NCBI RefSeq assembly: GCF_964204645.1
Contig: NC_134033.1
Location: 10,388,231-10,452,230 of the forward strand
Source: Tubulanus polymorphus
Lineage: Eukaryota; Nemertea; Palaeonemertea; Tubulaniformes; Tubulanidae
DNA: 64,000 bases
Direction: 5' to 3'
This document shows, piece after piece, positions 1 to 10,351 of this stretch. The notes under the pieces were generated by a model, which saw only the letters and a program-made list of their open reading frames with translations, ran no database searches and was not told the origin of the DNA. Both the position numbers and the translations under genes were made by a program. Every line of letters starts with the position of its first letter. The stretch's first letter is position 1.

Positions 1-181
1 CGCTATTTTTCGTTTTAACGTGGCAAGAAAACGAAAAAGTTCGATTTATCGCGCGATAAAACGACTTTTAGGCTTCTGTAAAAAAAAATTTGCACCATTC
101 GTGATTTTTTTTACATGGCCCGAATAAGCCACCATACTTTATGGAGGTTACGATGAATAAAAATGATACAGTAGAACCTCG

Positions 182-502
182 TTATACAAAACGAACTCGG
201 AAACAACGATTCATCGGGCATCGGTTCGCTGTAACGAGGTTCCCGACTGTAATATCAATTATGCCATAAAGCTTAAATCACTGAGAAACAGTTGGAAGGA
301 GTTTTTCAGGAAGTTACAAAATATACCGGTACTTACCCAGGATGAGGAGGGACAGAAGCGCGATGCGACAGTTCGCCATCTTCAAACAACAGTTTGTAGA
401 ATAACTGCAGATATCGCGCTTATGCCTTATTTATTCAAATCTTACAAAATCGATATTCAGCAGTCAAATATTAGCATTTTATATTTGCCGTTCTTTCGTT
501 GA
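182..502 (+). other. Open stretch of ~106 codons, possible exon
   Basis: This frame stays open from about position 182 to a TGA at 500-502 and lacks an early Met, so it would have to be an internal or terminal exon. The translation is ordinary in composition (Lys, Arg, Leu and Gln, a few Cys) and I recognise no domain. No convincing splice acceptor or partner exon was identified. It may be chance or part of an unrecognised repeat. Confidence 0.15.
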
Positions 503-1919
503 CTATGCGACTGTGTTGACGATCGGGGCAAAAACATTGACACAGAAGCCGTTTTTTTACACAATCCATATAGTCGTGTGTGAATTTATTATGTAATAAA
601 GAAGTTTCTAGGCGCCATTTTGTGGCGGTCCCTCGAGGTCCCCATTGTTGCGATGATTTGCGCTCATTTTTAAAACGTAAGTTTAGATTGAATAGTTCTG
701 CAGCCCCTTGCTCGATGAACTTAAGTTATACAGCATTTTAAAGGAAATGAAATGTAGATATTTGCTGGCGATTCTTGGAATTTTTGAACGTAATAATTGA
801 GAACAGTGACGATGTGAAACCAAGGACCGCATATCTTAACCGTGCGTATAAGAAACCGCAATATCCATTAATTTTGATATATCTAAGTATCTCTTGAAGC
901 TATATATCTTATCTTCACAGAGGTTAAAGAGGGTTATTTGCAGTTTAAGCCTGCGTTAAAATCTATTGAATATCTTTCCTGCCGACTGATCTGTACCCGC
1001 TTGAGTTCGAGATTACGCGCAAAAGGGGTCTTCCACTGCGCATTGCAATTTCACTGAACATTGAGATTCAGCCTCCTCTGTTATCAAATCCCCCTAAATC
1101 GTAAAGAGCGCAGACCACTAATCGAAAATGTCCGCTATATCCTATAGTATAAAGCGCATAAATCCAGGGGAAATCCTAAGTGCTTTTTTATTTTTAGGCC
1201 AGCATCTTATGCTACGCATTCAAATTCAAATGGTTTCCGCCCCACATATACCAACCTAACTTTTGAAATAATCAAACCTTTAGAAAGGAGGGGTGTCCCG
1301 GTACAGGTATGCCAGTAAATCTGAGCCCGTGAAGGGAATCCCCCGGTCCGTGTTTGGTCCTCCTCCCCTTACTAAAAAAGTCCAGGGAATTCATCATCAA
1401 TCTGTCTCTCAGGACCAATTATGGATATCGTTATATATAACCGAAATTCGTTACCTATCCCATTTGTAGAATTATGACAACATTTATGGGGACCTCTTTT
1501 TCATTCTAGGTTTCTATAATTTTTGGGGTTCGGCCCTTACGCAGTGAAGCACTGTGGTCTGATGCCACTATAGTTTCAATATAAACGCAGTTCAGTGAGC
1601 TCTGTGAATCTGGTGATTTGAGTGATTGAAAAAACGAAGTTGTTATTGCATTTCGACATTTTATCTTTGAGCAAACACGAGTCCCTGCGAATTGTCCTTG
1701 TTCTCAATGTGTGTGTGCAGGATATTTACTTTATAGTCTAGAGCTAGCAAATCGTCTGTGAAAATATGGTCTACGCAATCGTAACTCTGCCAGAATCAAA
1801 TCGATCATTACCAAGCGAACCTCTGCATTAAAACGTTTTCACATAATATAATTAAACAACCCTTGGTAAATTTTATTCAATAAAGACCGAGGGCCAGTTT
1901 TTCGGACTGGTATCAACTT
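503..1919. other. No gene recognised
   Basis: Only short frames are open on both strands. The base composition is ordinary, without strong tandem or inverted repeats. No RNA gene was recognised. Confidence 0.5.
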
Positions 1920-1931
1920 TAACCCAGGGGC

Positions 1932-2041
1932 TTACTTATAGAGGGAGAGGGAGAGGTACAGGGAGAGGGAGCGCAGGGAGAGGGAGAGGGAGAGGTACAG
2001 GGAGAGGGTGCGCAGGGAGAGGGAGAGGGAGAGGGAGAGGT

Positions 2042-2072
<31 letters not shown>

Positions 2073-2557
2073 GAAGGAGAGCAGGGAGGGGGAGAGCAGG
2101 GAGAAGTACAGGGAGAGGGAGAGCAGGGAGAGGTACAGGGAGAGCAGGGAGAGGGACAGGGAGAGGGAAAGGTACAGGGAGAGCAGGGAGAGGTACAGGG
2201 AGCGCAGGGAGAGCAGGGAGAGGTACAGGGAGAGGGAGAGGTACAGGGAGAGGGAGAGCAGGGAGAAGGAGAGCAGGGAGGGGGAGAGCAGGGAGAGGGA
2301 GCAGGGAGGGGGGAGCAGGGAGAGGGAGAGGTACAGGGAGAGGGAGAGCAGGGAGGGGAGAGCAGGGAGAGGTACAGGGAGAGGGAGAGCAGGGAGTAGG
2401 AGAGCAGGGAGGGGGAGAGCAGGGAGAGGGAGCAGGGAGGGGGAGAGCAGGGAGAGGGAGAGGTACAGGGAGAGGGAGAGCAGGGAGGGGAGAGCAGGGA
2501 GAGGTACAGGGACAGGGAGAGGTTGAGGTACAGGGAGAAGGAGAGGGACGGGGAGAA
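1932..2557. repeat. Purine-rich GGGAGA-type minisatellite
   Basis: About 620 bp on the plus strand is almost only G and A, broken by regularly spaced TAC triplets. The units are variants of GGGAGAGGGAGA, GGGAGCAGGGAG and AGGTACAGGGAG, giving a hierarchical repeat with several unit sizes. Long open frames on both strands (Arg/Glu/Ser-rich on plus, Leu/Ser/Pro-rich on minus) are by-products of the repeat rather than genes. A homopurine tract of this size can form triplex or G-quadruplex structures (established knowledge). Confidence 0.95.
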
Positions 2558-2908
2558 AGTTCTGCTCCCTAATACTGATTATATAATTGATGATTTTCCT
2601 CTGTATCAATTTTTCATCGAAAATGAATTAGGGTATCATGTCTGAAACGTTTTGACAGACATTCAGCAATTGTGAAAAATGTTTTGGTGGGTGGTACAGG
2701 CATCAGATTGACAGCTGCAATAATAGCGCCGTATATCGAATATCGCTCTAAAATCCGAATGCGAGAGAGCGTGAGTTGTGTATCTAAACTCGTCCGTCGA
2801 AACGCGAATCTTTCTTTTCAATCTCTTTGTTCTTTGTTTTTCGTCGATCGTTTCCAGTCCAAAAAAACAAGAGACATAGAAGAACGATAACCACACTCAA
2901 ACGTGGTG

Positions 2909-3056
2909 AACGGATAATAAGACAAAAACCCACTATCTACAGATAAAAAGAATATAAAAACAAGAATTTATTTATTCAATCTAAAATATATAGAATACAC
3001 GACGTTTCGATCTCACCTTCATCGTCAGGTGTGGCGTCGTGTATTCTAGTGGGTTT
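2909..3056. repeat. Dispersed repeat, copy 1 (related copy at 51.80-51.94 kb)
   Basis: This shares the order 'GATAATAAGAcAAAAACCCACTA', an internal 'GACGTTTCGATCTCACC' and 'CGTCAGGTGTG' with the segment at about 51804-51935, in the same orientation. The core is bracketed by a near-perfect inverted repeat around positions 2992 and 3045 (GAATACACGACG / CGTCGTGTATTC). It looks like a MITE or the remnant of a retroelement end. Confidence 0.6.
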
Positions 3057-3957
3057 TTTTATCTTAAGAGACAGAGAAACAAATAAACAACGATATAAAC
3101 GACTATAAAATTCTTTCTCCTTATAATTTATTCCTTCGTTTTCTTTCTCGTGATTTTTTGTTACAAAATGCCGTGGCGCATTATAGCGCGCAGTTAAAAA
3201 AACCTATGTATTAAAACAATATGAGCTACATATATAGGATACACTGTGCACGCTGCGGTGAACTGAAGCTACAGTCCACGCGACTCTTCGATTAGATAGC
3301 AGGACCATTTGAATTTTAGGGGGACAGAAAAACCCGAAAAATGGCATTTCTGTAGGATATAACATTAATATTTGCAAATAGGGCACTTTTCCAAAATTCC
3401 TGGGGCCCCCTTGCCCCCCCCTGCTAGATCCTGGATAGCAAGTCACACTTGTGGAAGAACAATTAGTTCTTCATCTGAAGGGCGGATCTAGGATTCTTCG
3501 AAGGGGTTGGTTGACCTGAAAATTGGATTGGACAATTAATTTTAGAAAGGCAGCTTCGGCAATGCAAGGCCTGCAAGCGCGAAACATTGTTGTGGGGGTT
3601 TCTGGTGACCCTCCAACAGAAAATCAACGACAAAATAGGGCTTTCATGGCCCTAAATACGGCCAATTTGGATTTATTTTTCATCTTCTACAGATTTTCTG
3701 CATGTAAAGGGCACTACGCTTATACCAAGGCCGATGTATGGGGACGTAAGACTTAATGTACAAGGTCCATGGAACTGTCAGTTTAAAGAACAAGCCACTC
3801 TGAGTGACTCAATTTCCCTAATCAATTTTTCATTGCTTCGTTTTCGAAAGCCTGACAGACAGGAAAAAATATTTTCATTTTTTCCCCGTTTAATTAAATA
3901 CTTTTACTGCCTTCTAGAAGGCACAGAAGGCAAGCTGGATCCCCACCTGAATAGCAT
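3057..3957. other. No gene recognised
   Basis: Only short open frames occur. A C-rich run lies near 3410-3425, and a 'GGCGGATCTAGGATT' motif near 3480 resembles the ends of widespread hAT-like MITEs. Nothing else could be assigned. Confidence 0.4.
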
Positions 3958-4200
3958 AGTCTGTAAACCTGATAGTAGCGACCGGTAGAGAGTTTGGTAG
4001 GTTTTGATTGGTCTTTACCGATGCCGGAATTCTCTTCTGGTGCGTTCGTTTCGACCGGAATACGCCCATCCTATTCCGGAATAGTGTAATCAGTATACCT
4101 AATAGAAGCGGCCGGTAGAGAGTTTGATAGGTTGTTGTTGCCTGATTTATTACTGATTCCTAGAATTCTCTTCTGGTGCGTTCGTTTTGACCAGAATACA
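3958..4200. repeat. Diverged direct duplication, ~115-bp unit
   Basis: Two adjacent copies share 'CCGGTAGAGAGTTTG.TAGGTT' followed about 45 bp later by 'GAATTCTCTTCTGGTGCGTT'. The copies begin near 3958 and 4090. They are diverged by substitutions and small indels. Confidence 0.75.
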
Positions 4201-4434
4201 AGTGAGTAAAGAGTTCGTAATCCAGAATACGTTCAATCGAAACCTGCCTTAGTCTGGATTGATTTCAGCGGTCCCTCGATCCAAATAAAGCGTCGTCTGA
4301 TGACGTGGATTATTTTGTCAGATTTGTAACTTGCACTCAATGTATTATTCACTACTAGTCATTAATATAAGTGTCTGTCTGAATAGTGATTTGGTGTTTG
4401 AATTATTGTATTTTGTTCCTCCAGTGTCCGTTGT

Positions 4435-5556
4435 AATTTCTGTTTTTATTTCTCTAAATTATATTTTAAATCATTAATTTCTTTTTCTAAACTTAATTCT
4501 TTTTGTCTATATTCCATTTCATCAATTACTTGATGATCTAAGTCAGACTGTAATTGTTTTAATTCTTCATTTGCTTCAGATAATTCATCTTCTAAAGTGT
4601 TTATTCTATGATTTCTTGTCATTTTATTGTGCGCAATTTTATCAGCTTCATTTCTGATACTAATAATTTCTCTAATTGCTTTATCAAAGAATATATCTAA
4701 TTCTTCTAATTATTGATTTGTTGCATCCATTAATACATTCGGTAAAGGATTTTCAGTTTGAACTATGCTTGAATTTAATTTACTAGTTTTGGAAGTTATA
4801 TTTTGTTTCTAAATTATTGTTAATTGTTTCAAATAATTCATCAATGTTTTGATTAAATCTTTTCTATTTTCATTTAATTCTTGTTTTGTAACATCGCTTA
4901 TATTATTATTATTTATTTTCTTAATTCTAAATTGTTCTAATTTTCTCAAAGTTGATTCTGCTAATATCTTATTTTTATTTTTATGAGAGAATCAATATAA
5001 TAATCATCTTTCAAATGTTTATAATATTCACCATCTAAAGATTTTAAATGTGGTACAAGTCTAGCACCTCTATCATTTATATTATATCCTGATTTTTAAT
5101 AAATTTTATAATAAAAATATATACTGATTTTTATACTAAATCATTAGATATAATCAATAAATTAGGACCTATACAATAATTTAGTCTTATATGAGATTTA
5201 TCTAAATAATTTTGATATCTTACTATATTGTCTGGAATTGATCTATTTTTATCATTATGAATTGAATCTTCAAATGAAACTTTAAATTGTTTCTGCGCAT
5301 CAAATGAAGTATTACCATTTCCAACTAATGGTGATCTTGTTTCAACTTGTGATCCTAATATACAAATTAGATAAATTCGAATAGATTGATTTATTCTTTG
5401 TATACAAGGTTTGGAAAAACCTTCACTATTTTCTAAAATAAATTTAATCCAACCATTATTTTATAATTATGATAAGCTCTAACTCTATGCAAGTAATCAA
5501 TTCTTTTTATTTCAAACTGTTCACCAACATCATATAATTTACCATGCGTTCTAAAA
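4435..5556 (-). pseudogene. Decayed Polinton fragment (two structural genes)
   Basis: The minus strand is clearly homologous to the intact element further right. 4435-4830 matches 38040-38430 (coiled-coil membrane protein and the 3' end of its upstream neighbour). 5100-5556 matches 39360-39790 (the 433-codon protein). Shared runs include those around 4510-4560 and 5180-5260. Numerous stops and indels break all frames, and the part between the two genes is shortened. No terminal inverted repeats are present, so this is an internal, old fragment of a related but distinct Polinton. At the junction of the first two genes its frame is continuous, unlike the intact copy. Confidence 0.85.
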
Positions 5557-5566
5557 ACGCAATTAT

Positions 5567-5598
5567 TAGGGTTTTCTGTTACTTCACAGAAAACCCTA
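5567..5598. repeat. Short perfect hairpin
   Basis: TAGGGTTTTCTGT and its complement are separated by a 5-base loop, right at the edge of the decayed Polinton fragment. Function is unknown. Confidence 0.6.
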
Positions 5599-5639
5599 TT
5601 GAGATTCGTGTGTTTCTTATTATTATTATCTTATGTCAC

Positions 5640-6470
5640 ACTATTTTCACTAAAAGAACATAGGCTTTGTTACCATTACCTTGCCACTGTTGTCGATACA
5701 ATCCGTATGATATCCTTCAGCTCACTTCGATCTACAAATACTCCGTGCGTATTTTATAAATCAACGTAACAAAAGCACTGTCGGGCCGTAAACATCGAAA
5801 ATTGGGTCCCATTCAATGAGGCGACATGTTTTTCTGAGTCGTCATCCCGAAATCCATAGGAGGTTGCTCGTCACTTCGATTATTCAAGCGTGAATAAACT
5901 AATTTATTGCCGCAAGACTTCACATTCAGCCACGGTTTTCAAACAGTAATTTATAACCATTACCCATTTTCCTCATCAAATCATATTACCGATATACAAG
6001 AAATTTACTGCTCTAGATTTTAAAAGCACTGTCGAGCCAGTAACATCGACGAATCGACGGGTGTCTCTTCGCCGTCGTTCCGGGGATCAGCTGTGAGTTT
6101 CTCCTCATCATGACAATCAAATCAAGTACAAATAAATTTATCACTAACAGTGATTTGGCCGCGGGCTTCAAACAGTTAGTTTAACAATACCTAATTTTCT
6201 TTACCAAATTTATGTGTATTTACTAGGATAAATCATTAGAGTACCGGGGGAGTCGTAGGCCTAAACTAAACATGCCGAAGAAATGTAGCGGAGAAAAGCT
6301 GTTGTTTCAACGAGGCATCAAAATAAAAGGCATCATTCGGCCGCGGGCTTCAACCATTTATCAATACTCTATATTTCCTATAGTACATACCGATCATTGT
6401 CAAATACACAAGGTATTTACTAAATACAAGTATATAACACACTCCAATCCGTATGCTGGACTCACTTGAC
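5640..6470. repeat. Diverged tandem repeat, ~250-bp unit, about 3 copies
   Basis: Recurring blocks are 'AAAAGCACTGTCGgGCC..TAACATCGA' (5770, 6025), 'GGCCGCGGGCTTCAAaCAgTT' (6160, 6340; more diverged near 5930) and 'TATTTACTA' tails. The order of blocks is kept in each copy. The short open frame at 6272-6469 lies inside this repeat and is not considered a gene. Confidence 0.6.
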
Positions 6471-7104
6471 ATTCGGAGTAAGCGTTCGCCGTGGGGTAAA
6501 GGAGATCGTTCGCTGTGTCGCTTGAAGAGTTTATCGAGTTGTACGCGTCCTTATGGCTTTAGGCCTACCGGTACTGAGCTTTACTGTCTCAAAGTATAAT
6601 TGTTGCGTTTATTAACGGACTCATTGGATTGAACTTCAACAAAAAATTTGAAATAAAATTCTGGCAACATTGCTACGATGTACAAAAAGATTTCTTTCTT
6701 CATAATCCGAAAATGAAATCGATTTTACGAATTCAACACCCTACAGAGACCTATCCCTGTTAAATAAGGTGTATACGATGTTTATGAGGGTTGTAATTCA
6801 ATAGGCCTACGACCAATCTGTCCGGATGTTAGGCCTACGCATATACATAGGCCTACATAGGCTAGTAGCCTCTACTAGGTTAAAGCTAAGTTAAAGCTAA
6901 AGGAGGAATCATATTTATTAAAATGCATGTTGATTAGTAATTAACTGGTACTGACTTGCAACGATCAATCACAATTATCAATTTTATTGGCAGAAATGAA
7001 AGTTTTTTGGACAATTTCGACTGAGCAGATAGCTTTATAAGCCAGACTTTTCGTTTGAGTTTTTTCATCATAAATGAAACTGGTATTTCATTAATTCCTA
7101 ATGA
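6471..7104. other. No gene recognised
   Basis: Short frames only. A run of repeated 'TAGGCCTAC' words lies near 6800-6870. No RNA gene or element end was recognised. Confidence 0.4.
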
Positions 7105-7395
7105 CGTCCTCCTCCCTCTGCAGGGACTCGAACCTGATGGCATCGCTACACTCAGCCACGGCACGAACCCCTGCATCAGTAGACCGGGTGCGCAGGTACA
7201 TGCGCAGCTTTCCGAACGAAAACTGGCGGCACCAATCAGATTGCTCGTTGTATAATCGTTAAGGCAAATTTCAAGGAAGAACTATAAAGGTAAGCGATTT
7301 TTTCTACCGGCGACAGTTAGGTTTCGCACTGCGCATGTTCTGAATATACCGGAAGTAAACAAACCGTGACGTACGCGGAAGTAAAGTTCAGCACA
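7105..7395 (+). repeat. Left terminal inverted repeat of the Ulp1 element
   Basis: It pairs with 8885-9160. The inner about 110 bp are almost identical and the outer part is patchy, with an insertion or deletion around the B-box-like motif. Confidence 0.8.
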
Positions 7396-7808
7396 TGTAA
7401 GTCGCAATTGAAATTAATTCTTTTTCTCTCTTTCTTCTACATGAAATACGTGTGCCAAAAATGATGTTTTTTCATGTCAAATGTATTTTGGACAAAAAGG
7501 AAGATCCAATACTCAGAACAGTAGTTGCCAAATCTGGTAGTCATCTCTTGACCGATGAGGGATTGCGGTCCTTGAAATTAAATTCCTAAACATGGCCCTA
7601 GCCCTTGAAGCTGAAAAAAGTATGTATGACTGTACGGTAATTGATTCTTATATAATAACCCCGATTGTCGCAGGAAACAAATCACGATACAAATATAGTC
7701 TATTCAAGAAAGTATGTAGTACTTTGATAACTTTTCTCGTTTTTCATTTACTCTTGAGACTCCTCATAAAATCTATTTGATAACTAGATAAATTTTGAAA
7801 ACAAATAT

Positions 7809-8681
7809 ATGATCATTGGCGGCTACAACAAGGATAGTAATCATTGGGTTCTGGTTGTAAGTAAAATTATAATTATTTGATAATTTCGGTATTTATTTGT
7901 CAAATATTAAGTATTTAGAAATAATGCATTTTTTTATTCATATTAGATGATCAAGCCCAAAAACTATGAAATCGTCTACCTTGATCCGTTTGGAGCATCT
8001 GATTTTAAAAAAGCTCAAGCACTGAAGAATATTAAGTAAGAAATCATTATGAAAACTGCGTTATTCTCTATCGATGTCAATGTATTATGTATAATTTCCA
8101 AACTATTTCTCATCTCAATGTAAGGTCTTACTTGACTTACTGAGCCACAGCCCTTGGTAGACATGACATTGATGATATTGAATGGTCCATAATCGAACCG
8201 CCTCACCAGAAACAACTTGATGGGCATAGTTGTGGGGGCTGACTATTTTGGTAGGATTGATTTGTTTAATTTCAATATTATTGATTATTGTTTAACAAGT
8301 CTCATTCAATTACATATGTGTATTCAACAGTATGCTGGCAGTGTTCTTCAAGGTACTGACACGACCCATATTTCAACAGTAAATGCAAATTCACATCGTT
8401 GGACATCAGCCGCTGCACTAGTTAATGAATCAGGTAGGCCCTCGACCTTATAGTTATTAAATTCAAAGTTCATTATAATGCAATCCTTTTTAATTTTAGT
8501 GCCAGTATAAATGAACATTAATCAATATCAATATACAGTTCTGTTATTTCTTTTCTAGGAGGAATGCAACTATTGCTATCGATGGTACCATGTGGTGTGT
8601 CTACCTCATACTTTAAACCGAAAGATAATTCTAAATTTTGATTGGAAATGTATTTTCTGCAAGCAGTACTGTACTAAGTAA
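7809..8681 (+). pseudogene. Ulp1/adenain-like cysteine protease + PHD finger, broken
   Basis: Exon-like blocks follow the order of a C48 peptidase. A block ending NHWVLVV (7809-7860, catalytic His) ends at a GT donor. A block with VYLDPFG (from about 7948; the Asp position) ends at a GTAAG donor near 8036. A block with QKQLDGHSCG (up to 8240; Gln and catalytic Cys) follows. The last block (8562-8681) has a CNYC..WYHVVC...WKC..C pattern typical of PHD fingers. A TGA interrupts the third block where Trp is expected, and the frame after the Cys motif is shifted by one in a run of five G. It is therefore not functional here. Similar protease-PHD genes occur in several animal DNA transposons (general knowledge). 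Confidence 0.65.
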
Positions 8682-8884
8682 AGAAATAAACACTTAAATT
8701 CATGATAAGAAATAAACACATTAAATTCATTCTATATGCTGAATTCCATTTTATTTTTTGTCTCAATATTTACAACCTGTCATAGAAGGAAACGGATCGG
8801 AAATCTTTTCAGATTTTAACCTTAAAATTTCGATTTTATCATCGCAGAATAACGTATACCTATTGACACTGTAATTGACTTTTG

Positions 8885-9160
8885 ACTAGCCATGTGCTTT
8901 ACTTCCGCGTACGTCACAGTTTGTTTACTTCCGGTATATTCAGAACATGTGCAGTGCGAAACCTAACTGTGGCCGGTAGAAAAAATCGCTTACCAACTAT
9001 AAATGGGAAAACCCGGGCTAAAATAAAACGGGATTTCTGATTGGCTAAAAATCACATCATCTGAACTGCTCATGTATCTGCGCACACGGTCGATTATGGC
9101 AGGGTTTCGTGCCGTGGCAATCTCGATGCCATCAGGTTCGAATCCCTGCCGGGGGAGGAT
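8885..9160 (-). repeat. Right terminal inverted repeat of the Ulp1 element
   Basis: Inverted counterpart of 7105-7395. It contains a clear B-box-like 'GGTTCGAATCC' near 9136. Confidence 0.8.
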
Positions 9161-9169
9161 GAATGACGT

Positions 9170-9520
9170 AAGCTGGGCGTAGGTTGGCCTTGCGACGGCC
9201 TTCAACTCACTGCGACGCCATTCACTGCGACCGTCAGCGACGATTGCGTCGCAACGACTCATCGACCTACGCTCCCTTGCGACTGCCAGCGACAGGATGC
9301 GACCGTCAGCGACGCCAGTCACAAGGAGTCTAATGTTCTGCTTTCTGCGACGCGACACAACCGTCGCAACCGACCTACGCGCTCTTGCGTCTGGCAGAAA
9401 CTAGTCGCACACCACCGCTGACAATCGTGTCGCAACTGACTTGCGCTCACAATTGCGACGCAATGCGAGGATCGCCTCGCATCGCAAGGCCGACCTACGT
9501 CCGGCTTTAAGTTACTGCGG
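9170..9520. repeat. GCGAC/GTCGC-rich degenerate repeat
   Basis: Dozens of GCGAC, GTCGC and TGCGAC pentamers in both orientations are separated by 5-20 bp, with 'CGACCTACG' recurring. The block is clearly richer in G+C than its flanks. It resembles the subterminal arrays of some MITE families. Open frames on the minus strand here are repeat artefacts. Confidence 0.7.
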
Positions 9521-9534
9521 AGCCCCAGAAAGAT

Positions 9535-9935
9535 CTTTTTTTGTTCAAAAGACCTTTCGCTCGAAAATCTTTTTTTTGTCGGAACACATATTTTTTCGCT
9601 CGAACAAATAAGATTCTGTTTCGATTGAACCAATTTAAAAAAAAAATCGTTATAACAAAGTTGTGTTCGTTCAAACTAAATTTTTTTGTCCAACGAAAGG
9701 TTTTTCGTTCGAACAAGTATATCGTTAAAAGTTTTTTGTTCGAACCAAAAGTATAAAGCATTTCGTTCAATCGAACAGAATTGTTTTCATTCAAACATTC
9801 GTTCGAAAAAAATTGTTTTCGCTCAACAAAATTTTTTTGTCGGGACAAAAAGTTTTTCATTTCAACAACAGCAATTTTTTGTCAGAACGAAGAAAAGTTT
9901 TCGTTCCAACAAAAAGCCTGTTGTTCCATCAAACA
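9535..9935. repeat. T-rich degenerate repeat of TTCGTTCGAACAAA words
   Basis: Repeating units of about 25-35 bp combine a T run with the near-palindrome TTCG(T/C)TCGAACAA. The word TTCG.. or its complement recurs at nearly every unit. Overlapping Phe/Lys/Asn-rich frames on both strands are produced by the repeat. Confidence 0.75.
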
Positions 9936-9970
9936 GAATTGTATATAATGTTCTTATATATAAATATTAG

Positions 9971-10109
9971 AGTAATTATACAATGGTTGTTTCATACCAA
10001 AGGTTGAAGGGTTGAGTGAATAAAAAATAAAAATAATTCGCGCTTATTTTTATTTTCTATGAGCTCGACGCTTCGACCTTTGGTATGAAACGACCATTAT
10101 ACAATTACT
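9971..10109. repeat. 139-bp palindrome related to the mini-Polinton ends
   Basis: It begins AGTAATTATACAATGG and ends with the complement, CCATTATACAATTACT. The interior also pairs (TTTCATACCAAAGGT / ACCTTTGGTATGAAA). The TTTCATACC..AGGT..GA pattern and central AT-rich block match the terminal hairpins at 27238-27375 and 27639-27790. No target duplication is visible, so it may be a solo terminal repeat. Confidence 0.8.
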
Positions 10110-10351
10110 GTTACCGTTAATAATCGTTCAGTTATGCGCCGTATTTTTGGTCGAAATACCGAACCAGGTTGTCGCTAAGCTGGCCGCTTTTTTCTTACCG
10201 ATCAATTTTAACTCTGAACCCACTTCTTTATACTCTTTTTTTAAAAAGGTGATATGAAATTCATACGTGCTCGAAATAAACGCATAAAACGACAACCAAT
10301 CACAGCTAAAACTTCGCAACGTCGATATCAATAATAAAATCAACTCTTTAT

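Larger units (their letters stand above)
7105..9160 (+). mobile_element. Dead DNA transposon with ~280-bp inverted repeats and Ulp1-like gene relic
   Basis: The left arm (7105-7395) and right arm (8885-9160, inverted) share long, nearly identical blocks, best around 7295-7390 against 8890-8992. These include 'GTAAGCGATTTTTTCTACCGG' and 'GTGACGTACGCGGAAGTAAA'. The outer halves of both arms contain a tRNA B-box-like 'GGTTCGAATCC', and the arms are more diverged there. Between the arms lies a spliced, broken gene for a Ulp1-family protease with a PHD-type zinc finger. The target duplication could not be fixed, and the superfamily is unknown to me. Confidence 0.75.

Noticed and set aside
2008-2526. 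Long Arg/Glu-rich frame (plus) and Leu/Ser-rich frame (minus) over the purine tract
   Set aside because: They are automatic translations of the minisatellite; no start context, splice sites or conserved domain.
9507-9970. Several overlapping Phe/Lys/Asn-rich frames on both strands
   Set aside because: They mirror the T-rich TTCGAACAA repeat and have no domain; simple sequence explains them.
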